Shown here: positions 8,252-17,397 of the stretch, piece after piece
Layout: every line of letters begins with the position of its first letter
Position numbering within the stretch: the stretch's first letter is position 1
DNA from: Alphaproteobacteria bacterium
GTDB lineage: Bacteria > Pseudomonadota > Alphaproteobacteria > Micavibrionales > Micavibrionaceae
Direction: 5' to 3'
Assembly: GCA_002401695.1 (NCBI GenBank)
Contig: NVTV01000021.1
Location: 1 to 64,000 of the forward strand
DNA length: 64,000 nt
The notes under the pieces: model-generated
What the model was told of the DNA's origin: nothing
The model's database searches: none
The model's input: the letters and a program-made list of their open reading frames with translations, nothing else
Position numbers and translations under genes: made by a program

Positions 8252-8857
8252 TTATAAGCCGTAATTATCCAGCACTGTGCGAAACATTTTAACTAGTGCT
8301 CTCGGGCGATCTTCACCTGTGACGCTATCGGCACGGTCTTCAAACATGCCAACGATTTTAAGATCGATATACCCATGCAGCATTGACCAGAGACCAATGG
8401 CTATTGTGTCTCGGTCAATGTTTCGGCCAGTTGTCAATTTGTCAATTTCATCACAGATGAAGTCATAGATTATATCCGATTTGGAACGCATCATTTCGCT
8501 TTCATGATCAACCACATCATAGCGCCATAGCAATGAGTAGCGATTTGGGTGATGGGCTCCATAGTCGATAAAAACATTTGCGATCGTTTCAATCCTTGTA
8601 ACAGGGTCTTCGGATACGGTTTTCAAGCGGTTCTCTATATCTACTCGAATATCATCTATTAGTTCGGCTGTTAAAGCCGTGAGAAGAGCTCGCCGGTCTT
8701 TGAAATGATTTACAGGCGCTGCGTGAGAGACACCGACTCTTCGTGCAACAGCGCGAACCCCGACACCGGATTCACCCTCTTCATCGAGAAGGTCACGGGC
8801 TGCCCTCAGTAACGCCAGTTTAAGGCCGCCATGATGAAATTGTTTATTTGTCGCCAT
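8252..8857 (-). CDS. TetR/AcrR family transcriptional regulator
   Basis: 201 residues. The helix-turn-helix is at about residues 10-55 (GVRAVARRVGVSHAAPVNHF). The C-terminal half is like the TetR_C ligand domains (GLWSMLHGYIDLKIVG). It is divergent from the GST gene at 9200. The gap holds ATATTGAC-GCT-GTCAATTA (8963-8981), whose 17-base core is identical to the palindrome over the promoter of the 3960-8019 operon. I infer that this regulator controls both units and itself. Confidence 0.9.
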   Translation of the reverse strand: MATNKQFHHGGLKLALLRAARDLLDEEGESGVGVRAVARRVGVSHAAPVNHFKDRRALLTALTAELIDDIRVDIENRLKTVSEDPVTRIETIANVFIDYGAHHPNRYSLLWRYDVVDHESEMMRSKSDIIYDFICDEIDKLTTGRNIDRDTIAIGLWSMLHGYIDLKIVGMFEDRADSVTGEDRPRALVKMFRTVLDNYGL

Positions 8858-8935
8858 TAAATCATACTGATGTGGTCAGCCTCAGAGTCAACTATATACA
8901 TGATGGAAGTCTGGCTGGTTGGTCACACAGTTTTT

Positions 8936-8981
8936 ATATTGACAGTGCCAATAATTTTATAGATATTGACGCTGTCAATTA
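8936..8981. promoter_or_regulatory. TetR operator, strong and weak copies
   Basis: The strong copy ATATTGAC-GCT-GTCAATTA is at 8963-8981. A degenerate copy ATATTGAC-AGT-GCCAATAA is at 8936-8954, 27 bases earlier. The strong core equals that at 3921-3937. The following 200 bases before the GST gene contain no gene I can support. Confidence 0.7.
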
Positions 8982-9199
8982 TAATAAGGCCGCGTAACCA
9001 TGAGAAATTTATCTGTATTATCAAAGGTCGAAATTGTACTCTCCTTAATTGTTGGGCGGGAGTTATGGTGGGGCGATTTTACAAGTGAACGGCATGCAAA
9101 AGGGGGACGGTGCCGTACTGGTCGTCGGCCCCTCATTGTGATGGTTCTGTTTAGTTTGGTGCACAGACGTGCAACTGCGGTTCGCAGGGGGAGTTTAGC

Positions 9200-9898
9200 A
9201 TGACACTTATTATTCATGGATCACCGCTTTCGCCATTCACTAGAAAAGTGACTCTTTCCGCGCTCGAGAAAAATATAGAGTTTCAAAGTCGTGATCTCAA
9301 TCCTTATACAGAAACAGAAAGGCTTGCTGGCCTCAATCCGTTAAAACAAATCCCGATTATCCAGCACAATGAGTTCACACTTGCAGATAGTTCTGCAATC
9401 TGCGGCTATTTCGACGCCGCTTATCCAAAAATGCAAAGACTACTTCCTGATGATGCTAAGGCAAAAGGGGCAGCCCTTTGGATTGAAGAGTATGCCGACA
9501 CAAAACTGTTTAAAGTTATTAGTGAAGGGGTTTTTCGGCCTATTTTTATCAATCAATTTTTGGGCAAGGCTCCTGATCTTGTTATAGTGGATGATGCTGT
9601 TCGAAATCGGTTGCCAGAACCATTGTCTTATCTGGAAGCTCAACTGAACGTCGGCAAGTGGTTCGCCGGCGATCAACTCTCAATCGCTGACATTGCGGTC
9701 TACTCGCAAATGGTCAATCTCGATCACGCCCAACACCTTCCCTCTCAGGAAAATTATCCTGAAATTATCGGCCATTACCACCGCATGCAGGATCGTCCTG
9801 TCGTCGCGGGTCTTTTCAAATCCGAACAAGCGTTTCTTTCTGAAGCCATAAGGCAGTTATCGCAAAAAAAACCGGAGCGGCAAGTCCTCGAAGAATAA
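9200..9898 (+). CDS. Glutathione S-transferase family protein
   Basis: 232 residues. N-terminal thioredoxin fold: HGSPLSPFTRKVTLSALEK with Ser in the active-site loop, NPLKQIPII as the cis-Pro motif and LADSSAICGYF for the glutathione gamma-glutamyl contact. C-terminal helical domain with LSIADIAVYSQ. It is a different subgroup from the GST at 6929. The ATG is preceded by GGGGGAG. It lies downstream of the TetR operator pair and is probably in the same regulon. Confidence 0.88.
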   Translation: MTLIIHGSPLSPFTRKVTLSALEKNIEFQSRDLNPYTETERLAGLNPLKQIPIIQHNEFTLADSSAICGYFDAAYPKMQRLLPDDAKAKGAALWIEEYADTKLFKVISEGVFRPIFINQFLGKAPDLVIVDDAVRNRLPEPLSYLEAQLNVGKWFAGDQLSIADIAVYSQMVNLDHAQHLPSQENYPEIIGHYHRMQDRPVVAGLFKSEQAFLSEAIRQLSQKKPERQVLEE

Positions 9899-9910
9899 TA
9901 ATGCAACTAA

Positions 9911-10182
9911 ACTATATTACTAACGAAACTCGCAAAGGGAATGTCAAATAAACTGATTGCTCGTGATTTTGGCACATCACCCAATACCGTAAAAACCCAT
10001 ATTACCGACCTTTATGCCAAGTTTTTAGTTAGCAATCGGATGAGGCAGTAATATCTGCAAAAAAATGCGAATATTACCTCATCAAGAGGGGTGAGATAGC
10101 TTTTCTCATCCATATGGGTGATAGCGCCATGTATTTTAAATTCCTGATTGTGAATATGGAAGAAATAATTTTATTGCAATGA
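9911..10182 (+). pseudogene. LuxR-type regulator remnant (HTH end)
   Basis: The frame starting 9911 (just after a stop at 9908) reads LAKGMSNKLIARDFGTSPNT, then VKTHITDLYAKFLVSNRM, a typical LuxR/GerE helix-turn-helix. It hits TAA at 10049. From 10045 a second frame continues the same domain (AVISAKKCEYYLIKRG) to a TGA at 10180. So one frameshift splits the domain, and everything N-terminal of it is missing. It is the decayed C terminus of a response-regulator or LuxR protein and accounts for most of the 9899-10337 gap. Confidence 0.75.
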
Positions 10183-10337
10183 GTAGATTATGAAAAAGTA
10201 TATATTAATTTATGGCTCTATTGCTGAAGCAGAGTAGCGAGAACACGCAGTACTGGACAAAACCCCAAAGGCGGCATAATTTAAACCTGATAGTTTCCGA
10301 AAAACTCGGAACGGTTCATTTATATTCAGGAAACACT

Positions 10338-10991
10338 GTGGGCGGCCAAACAAACTTAAAAAAGAGACTGGAAAAGAAAAGCGAGAGTATCGAAGTGCGG
10401 CTTCCGTATTCGATTAAAACCAACTTTATGGAAAAATGCACAGAGGATGGTGATACGGCAAGCCATGTTCTTCGCGGCTTTATTGCGAGTTATTTGCGCA
10501 CGAAGCCCAATAACCGAATTGCAAAATTTGCGCCTATAGCTTTGGTCTTACCAATCCTGATAACTGGGCTGTATATTTCGCACTTGACTGAAACGCCAAA
10601 CCCACAAACGTCATTAGCGCAACAAGCTCTTTTCTCCAGTTTTGATACCAATCATGATGGTTTTCTCACAGCAACGGATGCGCGTGACGAGACCCGTCCG
10701 GCACTCTTTGCAATGCTGGAACATGCAGACGGGAACCAGGATGGGCGACTGTCAGAAGGCGAGATTTATGCGTTACCAACAGTGACACTCGCTACAAATA
10801 TGCTCGCTACAGACAATAAAGACAGTGCAGGTCAAACCCGCTACCTCACCCTCGCTCTAAGCGTTGGCAAAGAGCAAGATATTGATGACGCACTCAAGAA
10901 ACTGCAAACCGAGGCAAACCTAAGCGAGAGTGCACTTATGGATTTGGAGCATTATCTGAAAACCACACACATAAAATGGGTCAGCCCTTAA
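10338..10991 (+). CDS. RHH-like / membrane / EF-hand protein
   Basis: 217 residues from a GTG at 10338 with AGGAA at 10328-10332; an upstream ATG at 10212 has no ribosome site and adds a sequence of no family. Order of parts: a basic N terminus; a ribbon-helix-helix-like segment (SIEVRLPYSIKTNFMEKC, then ASHVLRGFIASYLR); one membrane segment (FAPIALVLPILITGLYI); two EF-hand loops (DTNHDGFLTATD and DGNQDGRLSEGE); and a helical tail. The EF-hands would be periplasmic and the RHH part cytoplasmic. A calcium-sensing membrane-anchored DNA binder is possible but unproven. Its 3' end overlaps the convergent gene by 11 bases. Confidence 0.7.
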   Translation: MGGQTNLKKRLEKKSESIEVRLPYSIKTNFMEKCTEDGDTASHVLRGFIASYLRTKPNNRIAKFAPIALVLPILITGLYISHLTETPNPQTSLAQQALFSSFDTNHDGFLTATDARDETRPALFAMLEHADGNQDGRLSEGEIYALPTVTLATNMLATDNKDSAGQTRYLTLALSVGKEQDIDDALKKLQTEANLSESALMDLEHYLKTTHIKWVSP

Positions 10992-12087
10992 CGAGCCAGA
11001 GTTCCCATTGTTTTTGTAAATCAGGCACATTCGTTTTAAGACCGTATTCTTGACCATTTTCAGACAGCCATGCCTCCATAGTCATTCCTGTGCCCAGAGC
11101 ATGGGCTATTCTATCAAATACAAAAGGCGTTTTTGACGTTTCAATCATGAAATCGGCAAAGGCGCGTGATTGGGCGTAGAAATGCGGAGATTTACGACCA
11201 CCCTCAGGGTCAAGCCCTCTGGCTTCGTCGGCTGTCAGCATAACGACATTCATTCCATCTTTCAAATCACCCCGTGCTTTTAACATGGCTAGTGCTTGCT
11301 TGAATATTGGATGTTCCATAGTGAAATAGGTCTCAAGAGGCCAAAAGGCTTCCAGATTGCCTTTGTCTACTATTTCTTTTGTTGCCTCTCGGCGCTGGGC
11401 GGTTAGAAAATCATTTTCTGATAAAACGGCGGCCATTTCGTCAAGCCAGTCTGGCCCGGCACTACCATATTGCCGAGCATCTTGGTCTTCATCTTCGCTC
11501 TCATCTTCGCTTTGGGGCCAATTATTTTTAATAAACCACATATGGGCAAATTCATGGGCAATTGCTCCACGCTCTGCATTGACACCCAAACCCAACCCGG
11601 CTCTTTGGAGCATTGCCTCCGTCATGGTTTCAATCTCTGCGTCGTTTGCATCGCTGTTTCGCGATTTTATTTGTACGCGAATAGCATCTCTCGCCATAGC
11701 TTGACGCGCTATACCCGAGACCCACGGGAGCAAAACTTCATACCCGCTGTCCTTCAAAATCTGTCTGTCGTCTTGTGATACGGTTGACGATAAAAACAAA
11801 ACCGATTTTGTACGCGGCGCTTTAAAGGTTTTGGCATAGCGCTTTTCAGCTTCTTCGATGAGGCCTGCGTAGGTCTCAACCTGGCCACTTGGCCCAATGA
11901 TCAGGGAATACTCGCCTGTAAGGCATGCGAGTACAGTTTGATTGCATATTGTGGGAAGGGCTGTGGCGCTTTGCGCTTTGGAAACTGGCGCGGGGCTTTG
12001 CAGTGCAGGTGTGCCTGATTGTGTTGCACAGCCTGCGCCTAAAAGCGCTAAAACACTTACTGCCATCATATTTATTCTGATACTCAT
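10981..12087 (-). CDS. Lipoprotein with HExxH metallopeptidase site
   Basis: 368 residues starting at ATG 12087, with AGGAG 8 bases upstream (a much longer frame is open but has no support). The signal peptide ends in a lipobox, LLGAGC. The zinc motif is HEFAHMWF near residue 200, and DWLDEMAAVLSE about 37 residues later offers the third-ligand Glu, as in gluzincins. An acidic run (SEDESEDEDQD) lies between them. It should sit on the periplasmic face of a membrane. The exact family is not recognised. The divergent neighbour is the M18 peptidase. Confidence 0.7.
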   Translation of the reverse strand: MSIRINMMAVSVLALLGAGCATQSGTPALQSPAPVSKAQSATALPTICNQTVLACLTGEYSLIIGPSGQVETYAGLIEEAEKRYAKTFKAPRTKSVLFLSSTVSQDDRQILKDSGYEVLLPWVSGIARQAMARDAIRVQIKSRNSDANDAEIETMTEAMLQRAGLGLGVNAERGAIAHEFAHMWFIKNNWPQSEDESEDEDQDARQYGSAGPDWLDEMAAVLSENDFLTAQRREATKEIVDKGNLEAFWPLETYFTMEHPIFKQALAMLKARGDLKDGMNVVMLTADEARGLDPEGGRKSPHFYAQSRAFADFMIETSKTPFVFDRIAHALGTGMTMEAWLSENGQEYGLKTNVPDLQKQWELWLVKG

Positions 12088-12301
12088 AATATAACTCCTG
12101 TTACTTGTTTGCGTCTGCAGTGTAGTAAAACGGGTGTATATTTCCGAGCATAACTCTGTCTGGACACAGCCTATTGCCGTCAAAATCATGTCCAGACAAA
12201 ATAAAAGTGGTGGCAAATGCACTGCTTTTTTATGAGGGTGGTGGAGTTGGGGGTTTTCGTATAGATGTGAAAGCTGTTGAATAAATAGGGGAAAATAATT
12301 T

Positions 12302-13807
12302 ATGTTTGACGTTTTGAAAACAAGTGGGGCCAGTAATGGGGCAAGTGTAATCAATCGGGGCATGGCGGGGATTATCCCTTCCTTTCGCAAATGTCTGGTG
12401 ATCGGGTTGTCTTCCAGTTTACTCGCTTTACCGGCTTTGGCGGCAGAGAAGGTGTGCGCGCAAGGGAATTGCGAAAGCAGTTGGAAAAATGCAACGCAAG
12501 CCGATATTAAAGCGGCAACGGATTTGGGGGAGGACTATAAAACCTTCCTTCAAAGCGCAAGAACCGAGCTTTCTACCGTCATAGAGGCTGTGAAATTATT
12601 AAAACGTAACGGGTTTGTGGAATGGCACGGAGAACGCATCAAAGCCGGTAAACGCTATTATCGTGTTAACAGGGACCGCGCACTTTTTGTTATGATTGGC
12701 GGGCGGAACTCTATCGAAACAGGGGTGCGTATTGCCGTTAGTCACATCGATAGCCCCCGCATTGAACTTAAAGGCCGTCCTCTTCAGAAAAAAGAAGGCT
12801 TTGCTATGTTTCAGACCAATTATCACGGGGGGTTAAAACCATGGCAGTGGACCAATATTCCGTTGGCGCTGTTGGGGCGTGTTGATAAGAAAAATGGCGA
12901 AACTGTTCAGATATCTATTGGATTAAATCCGGATGAGCCTGTGTTTATCATTCCGGGACTTTCCCCCCATATCGCCAGATCACAAAGAGCCGCGAAGGGC
13001 GCGGATATTGTCCCGTATGAGAGCCTCGACCCTATTGTTGCGAGTGGGCCTGACGGGGACATAGATGTTGTGGATCGTGTGCTCGCCTATCTTAAGGACA
13101 CTTATAATATTGAAGCGGCAGATCTTGTTTCTGCCGAGTTGGCGCTTGTGCCTGCAATGCCGCCTCGCGATATTGGTTTTGACCGTAGGCTCATTGCGGC
13201 TTATGGCCAAGATGACAAGGTGAGCGCGTATACGAGTTTGGTGGCGGCGATAAACAGTAAAAACCTGCCACAAACCTCTATTATTTTTCTGGCTGATAAT
13301 GAAGAAACAGGCAGCGGGAATGTCACGGGCGCGAAATCTACGGCGCTTACCGATTTGATCGGAGAGATGCTCTATGCAGAAGTCGGCGACAAATACAGGC
13401 AGCCAATGCTGACAAAGGCGCTTCGGGCTTCAAAAGCACTTTCGGCAGATGTCAATCCTGGCGTGAACCCGATGAAACCTTCCGCATGGGAACTTTCGAA
13501 TGCGCCACGATTAGGGTATGGCGTGAATATAAAACGCTATGGTCGCGGGTTTAATGCCAATAGCGAGTTTATCGCATGGACGAGGGCGGCTCTGGATACA
13601 GGCAATGTACCCTGGCAGACAACGACGTATAAAGTGGGCGTTGGCGGCGGCGGCACCCTTGGCGGATTTATTGCGTATCACAATATTGACACCATTGATT
13701 TTGGTGTGCCCGTCCTTTCCATCCATACCCCTTATGCGATTAGTGATAAAATGGATGTGCTGGCTTTATCAAGGGCGTTTCAGGTGTTTTTGGAGTACTC
13801 ACGCTAA
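12302..13807 (+). CDS. Exported M18 family aminopeptidase
   Basis: 501 residues matching M18 aspartyl aminopeptidases, zinc exopeptidases that remove N-terminal acidic residues. Metal-site motifs are in order: AVSHIDSPRIELK, AAYGQDDKVSAYTSL, DNEETGSGN, the EVGD segment, and HTPYAISDKMD near the end. M18 enzymes are normally cytosolic; this one has a hydrophobic export segment (CLVIGLSSSLLALPALAA, about residues 31-49) after a long N region. AGGGGA lies 9 bases before the ATG, which supports this start over ATG 12362. It overlaps the convergent GT87 gene by 9 bases. Confidence 0.85.
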   Translation: MFDVLKTSGASNGASVINRGMAGIIPSFRKCLVIGLSSSLLALPALAAEKVCAQGNCESSWKNATQADIKAATDLGEDYKTFLQSARTELSTVIEAVKLLKRNGFVEWHGERIKAGKRYYRVNRDRALFVMIGGRNSIETGVRIAVSHIDSPRIELKGRPLQKKEGFAMFQTNYHGGLKPWQWTNIPLALLGRVDKKNGETVQISIGLNPDEPVFIIPGLSPHIARSQRAAKGADIVPYESLDPIVASGPDGDIDVVDRVLAYLKDTYNIEAADLVSAELALVPAMPPRDIGFDRRLIAAYGQDDKVSAYTSLVAAINSKNLPQTSIIFLADNEETGSGNVTGAKSTALTDLIGEMLYAEVGDKYRQPMLTKALRASKALSADVNPGVNPMKPSAWELSNAPRLGYGVNIKRYGRGFNANSEFIAWTRAALDTGNVPWQTTTYKVGVGGGGTLGGFIAYHNIDTIDFGVPVLSIHTPYAISDKMDVLALSRAFQVFLEYSR

Positions 13808-14998
13808 TTGCGGTGCAGTGGTTTTCGTTGTCCTGTAGAGCAAGAGGGCCGTTGCGAGGAGTATTATGGCCCCTAGGGTGAGTTTATGCTGCGCGAAGAG
13901 CAAATGGTTGTAAAACGGGAACGTCCACACAAGAATGAGTAGAGGTGTGAGGGTTATGGGGGCGTGGCGGCTACATATAATGGCGATGGCCGCGCTTAGC
14001 CCGATCATATCATATGTGTATCCGTAAGGTGTGGCGAGTAGGGCAAGTACACATGTCAGAGCCACACGATCAATGTGCTGAATGGGGGCCGTTGGTCGCC
14101 ATAACCAGATGACACTTGCGATACAGGCTAGGCTAAATACGGCTTGCAGGCCATAGGCGGCGAGCAGGTTGCCGCCCAACATACGACAAAATACAAAGAC
14201 GGTGACAGCGTTGCCGTGATAGCTCTGCGGGAATGTGCCGTGCATGATGTCGCTCATCATGGGTTGGGTGTGTTGTAAGAATTGGCTCCAGACATCAAAC
14301 CCGAAGGGGAGAGCGGTCACAAGAAACAGAAGAGCGGATGTGATAGCGGCCGATGCAAAGGCCGTCCAGTTGCGACTGGCGATGAAACAAAACGGGATGA
14401 GAATGCCGAGATGGGGTTTGATGGTCATCAAGCCGATTAAAATGCCGGCGATGATGGGGCGTTGGGGGGCCAATACCAAACCACCAAGCAAGAGCGCGGC
14501 CAGAAGCGCGCCGTTTTGCCCGAACAGAGCGTTGAGGAAGACGGCGGGAGAGAGCAGGACGGCGATGTGGATGAGGGGGCGTAGCTTGAAAGGGCGCAGG
14601 GCAAAGTGGAGCGCGGCGATTGTGCCCAATGTCCACAGCCAATAGGCCCAGAATACGGGCAACAGTGCCAATGGTGTGCCGATCAGGAGCATGTTTGGTG
14701 GATAGCTCCATTCCTGATCAGGAACGTTCTGTGCGAGGAGCCTGTCCATATGAGCCCGATAGCTCTCCATGTTAAACAGGGCGTCTGTATTGTTTTCAAG
14801 CGCAAGGCGTCCGCCTGTCCATAAATTGTTGAAATCCCAATACGGTGATGTGTGCGAGACAATGGAGAAACCATCACTGCCCAATGTCCATAAATCCATG
14901 TGCAGGATCAGGCCGTAAATAACCCCGAAAATACACACGATGTACCCCATGCTGATAAGCGCTTTGGACGGTGCGGTACTGGCTGTGTGGTTTGGCAT
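13799..14998 (-). CDS. GT87-like polytopic mannosyltransferase family protein
   Basis: 399 residues with about ten membrane segments and an early luminal loop containing YWDFNNLWTGGRLALEN, as in the GT87 (DUF2029) family of polyprenyl-phosphate-dependent glycosyltransferases. It should add a sugar to a lipid or glycan on the periplasmic side. The acceptor is unknown. It lies 56 bases downstream of the GT39-like gene in the same direction, so it is probably the last gene of the glycan operon that starts at 18641. Confidence 0.75.
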   Translation of the reverse strand: MPNHTASTAPSKALISMGYIVCIFGVIYGLILHMDLWTLGSDGFSIVSHTSPYWDFNNLWTGGRLALENNTDALFNMESYRAHMDRLLAQNVPDQEWSYPPNMLLIGTPLALLPVFWAYWLWTLGTIAALHFALRPFKLRPLIHIAVLLSPAVFLNALFGQNGALLAALLLGGLVLAPQRPIIAGILIGLMTIKPHLGILIPFCFIASRNWTAFASAAITSALLFLVTALPFGFDVWSQFLQHTQPMMSDIMHGTFPQSYHGNAVTVFVFCRMLGGNLLAAYGLQAVFSLACIASVIWLWRPTAPIQHIDRVALTCVLALLATPYGYTYDMIGLSAAIAIICSRHAPITLTPLLILVWTFPFYNHLLFAQHKLTLGAIILLATALLLYRTTKTTAPQLA

Positions 14999-15054
14999 AA
15001 TATCCCCGTTATGGGTGTTGTGTATCGTTTGAAGGTAAACCCCGCCTTAATCGT

Positions 15055-16752
15055 CTAAAATCCCCGAAATAGGCTGGCCGAGGCGGGAGGTTCTTTCAGG
15101 CCTTGTGGCGGGGAACCGAAGACAATGCTTGTGGTGCTATTTTGGGCCGAGGCGATCGTGTGCGTGCCTTGCGCCAAGGATATTGATTGGTGTGGGTGTA
15201 GCTCTTGGCCATCTATAGTGACAGGGCCAGTGACAGGAGTGCCGCTCATCAATTTATACGGGCCGTCAATGATGATCTCAAAAGACTGCGGTGCGTTGGC
15301 AGTGAGCGTAAAGGTTTTCCCCGGCAGATATAATGGGCCCCAATAGCGCACATAGTGAGCGGCCAATACGTCTTTGTCTTTGGCGAGTAAATGGTTGTTG
15401 GAAACATGTTGAAAGCGGTTTTCGAGATCAAGCGCCGGCACATTGGCAATGAAAAACTTTGGTTTATGGGTGCGTAATATATCTTCCATGACTGGCCTGC
15501 CACTAGCGAAATAATCACGTTGGTTGAGGCTCGTTTTGTTCATAAACAGGGCTGGGTGGTCAATACGGGGGAAGCTCGACACCATGCCGCAATAATCAAT
15601 ATAGGGGACGGGCCCAGTATAAGTGGCGTGTATGACATCGAGGAGAGTGTCTTGGTAATTGTGGTTTTGGCGCATGGAACGCGCAAAAACATTAGCGGTT
15701 TGCAAGCACAGGAGGGCGATGATGAGGAGTGGTATTTTTCGCGGTAATTTGGGCAAAAAATACTCGACAGACGCCGCGATCAGGATCGAGGCAGGGGCGA
15801 GAATAAAGATATAATAATACTCATAACTATGGCGGTAGAACAGGATGCTGAACAGGGGGATCAGAAATGATATCAGTCCGAAAACCGGATATGCTCTTTG
15901 CGTGCGTGGTACGAGAATGGTTTCTCGTAGCGGAATATAGGCCAGAGCTAGCACGAGCCAGTAGATTGGATTTTGCAAAACAGCTTTAAAAAAAATACCG
16001 GCTTGTAGAAAAAGCCCGTCTTGCAGGAAACTTTGCCCACTCATGCTTGCCACATATTCCACACCGTTTACAGGGTTGGAGATCGTGGTTTCGTGCAAAA
16101 CATAAAGTATGGCAAAACTTGCCAGAGCGGTCGCAAACATCAAGACGCCGCACGTGAAATCCACCCTTGCCCAATTTGAATTTCGCCAGCGACTTAACAG
16201 GAATACAGCGACGATGGGCATGTAGAATATGGCTTTGATCGTCATCATGCCGGCAAGGCCGATTAAAAACCCTGCCAGAATGGTTTTTCGCCAATTTTGG
16301 CGTGGGTCTGTGATGAGCCAGATCATGCACATCAACACCATGGTCGCCATAATTTCGACCCGAAAATTGGATCCGCTCCGGAATATGAATGTAAACCCGA
16401 TGTAAAATAACGCGGCGACGGCAGATGCATTTTGCCCGTAAAACCGTCGTGCGGTTTTGTATATAAATGTGCAGATCAGGCCAAAACACACGAGCATGAG
16501 CGCGCGTGCGGCTATGATTTGGCTGATTTCGTTTTCTCCGGCGAGAGGTAGCCAGCTAAAAGCATGGAAGAAAATGGACTCAAGCGGGTTGTTGAGCGTA
16601 CCGTTTTGCAGTTCATGGGAAAGTGCCAGCAGATAAAACTCATCCCAATTGATTTCGAACCGCAGGGCCATGATAATTTGCATTAGAGCGATGACAATAA
16701 ATAGCCCTATCAGGGTGGTGCGGGGACGAGGGAATACTATCGGTATGTTCAT
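15055..16752 (-). CDS. GT39/ArnT-like membrane glycosyltransferase
   Basis: 565 residues from ATG 16752 with AGGGAGG upstream. Its layout is that of PMT/ArnT proteins: a short N terminus, a first luminal loop with the acidic NWDEFYLLALSHE motif near residue 33, about ten or more membrane helices, and a periplasmic beta-rich C-terminal domain of some 180 residues. Such enzymes transfer a sugar from a polyprenyl-phosphate donor to an outer acceptor. The GT2 gene at 18756 could make that donor. It lies 11 bases after the upstream methyltransferase. Confidence 0.8.
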   Translation of the reverse strand: MNIPIVFPRPRTTLIGLFIVIALMQIIMALRFEINWDEFYLLALSHELQNGTLNNPLESIFFHAFSWLPLAGENEISQIIAARALMLVCFGLICTFIYKTARRFYGQNASAVAALFYIGFTFIFRSGSNFRVEIMATMVLMCMIWLITDPRQNWRKTILAGFLIGLAGMMTIKAIFYMPIVAVFLLSRWRNSNWARVDFTCGVLMFATALASFAILYVLHETTISNPVNGVEYVASMSGQSFLQDGLFLQAGIFFKAVLQNPIYWLVLALAYIPLRETILVPRTQRAYPVFGLISFLIPLFSILFYRHSYEYYYIFILAPASILIAASVEYFLPKLPRKIPLLIIALLCLQTANVFARSMRQNHNYQDTLLDVIHATYTGPVPYIDYCGMVSSFPRIDHPALFMNKTSLNQRDYFASGRPVMEDILRTHKPKFFIANVPALDLENRFQHVSNNHLLAKDKDVLAAHYVRYWGPLYLPGKTFTLTANAPQSFEIIIDGPYKLMSGTPVTGPVTIDGQELHPHQSISLAQGTHTIASAQNSTTSIVFGSPPQGLKEPPASASLFRGF

Positions 16753-16763
16753 TTGCGCCTCCC

Positions 16764-17387
16764 TTATTTTGGTTGTGAAACGATGTTGCAACAATGGTTA
16801 TAGGGCACGTTTAACATGCCGCTTAGCACATGCGTATCCAAAGGTAATTCTACGTCGTCAAATAGGTTGGCATAGCCTTGTGCTGTGCGAATGTTTTGCC
16901 CGGAATCGAGATCATTTAGCCATTTGGCGATGAAATTCTGCTTTTCTACATAGACCGGATCATAAGTGACCAGACGCCCGCCATCCGCCAAGCGTGCGGA
17001 CAGGCTGTTGATCAGGGTTCTAGCTTCGTCATCATCAAGGTGATGGAGGAGGCCAATGCAATAAATCAAATCATAGGGGCCGGGCGCATTGACGGTGTCT
17101 GTGACGGCATTACTGCAAATAAATGTCCCCAAATGGCCGAAGTCTTTGGTGGCGTGTTCAATGTGGCTGGGGTTTAAATCCATGCCTTTATAGCAGATAT
17201 CCCCCAAGAAAGGACGCAATGTGGCCGGGCCACAGCCGACATCAAGGACACGATCTCCGGTGTTGGTTTTTAGAGGGCCGTTACAAAGGTAATGGCGCGT
17301 TTTTTTCTGGCCAAGTGTTCTTTGAATAAGCTCATACATGAAAGGGATCGTTACGAGTTTGTAGAGGGATGTGATTTTCTGGCTCAT
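16764..17387 (-). CDS. Class I SAM-dependent methyltransferase
   Basis: 207 residues. The SAM-binding motif I is VLDVGCGPATL, with acidic GMDLNPSHIE after strand 2, SNAV after strand 3, and YDLIYCIGLLHHL for motif IV. The C terminus has cysteines (NHCCNIV). The target is unknown; its place between a second methyltransferase and a GT39-like enzyme points to a sugar or polyprenyl-linked substrate. Confidence 0.88.
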   Translation of the reverse strand: MSQKITSLYKLVTIPFMYELIQRTLGQKKTRHYLCNGPLKTNTGDRVLDVGCGPATLRPFLGDICYKGMDLNPSHIEHATKDFGHLGTFICSNAVTDTVNAPGPYDLIYCIGLLHHLDDDEARTLINSLSARLADGGRLVTYDPVYVEKQNFIAKWLNDLDSGQNIRTAQGYANLFDDVELPLDTHVLSGMLNVPYNHCCNIVSQPK

Positions 17388-17397
17388 ATCTTTTCGG

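Noticed and set aside
9000-9203. 67-codon ORF just after the TetR operator, ending in ATGA overlap with the GST gene
   Set aside because: No family, unusual arginine-rich composition, no good ribosome site, and the same bases read in other frames are no worse.
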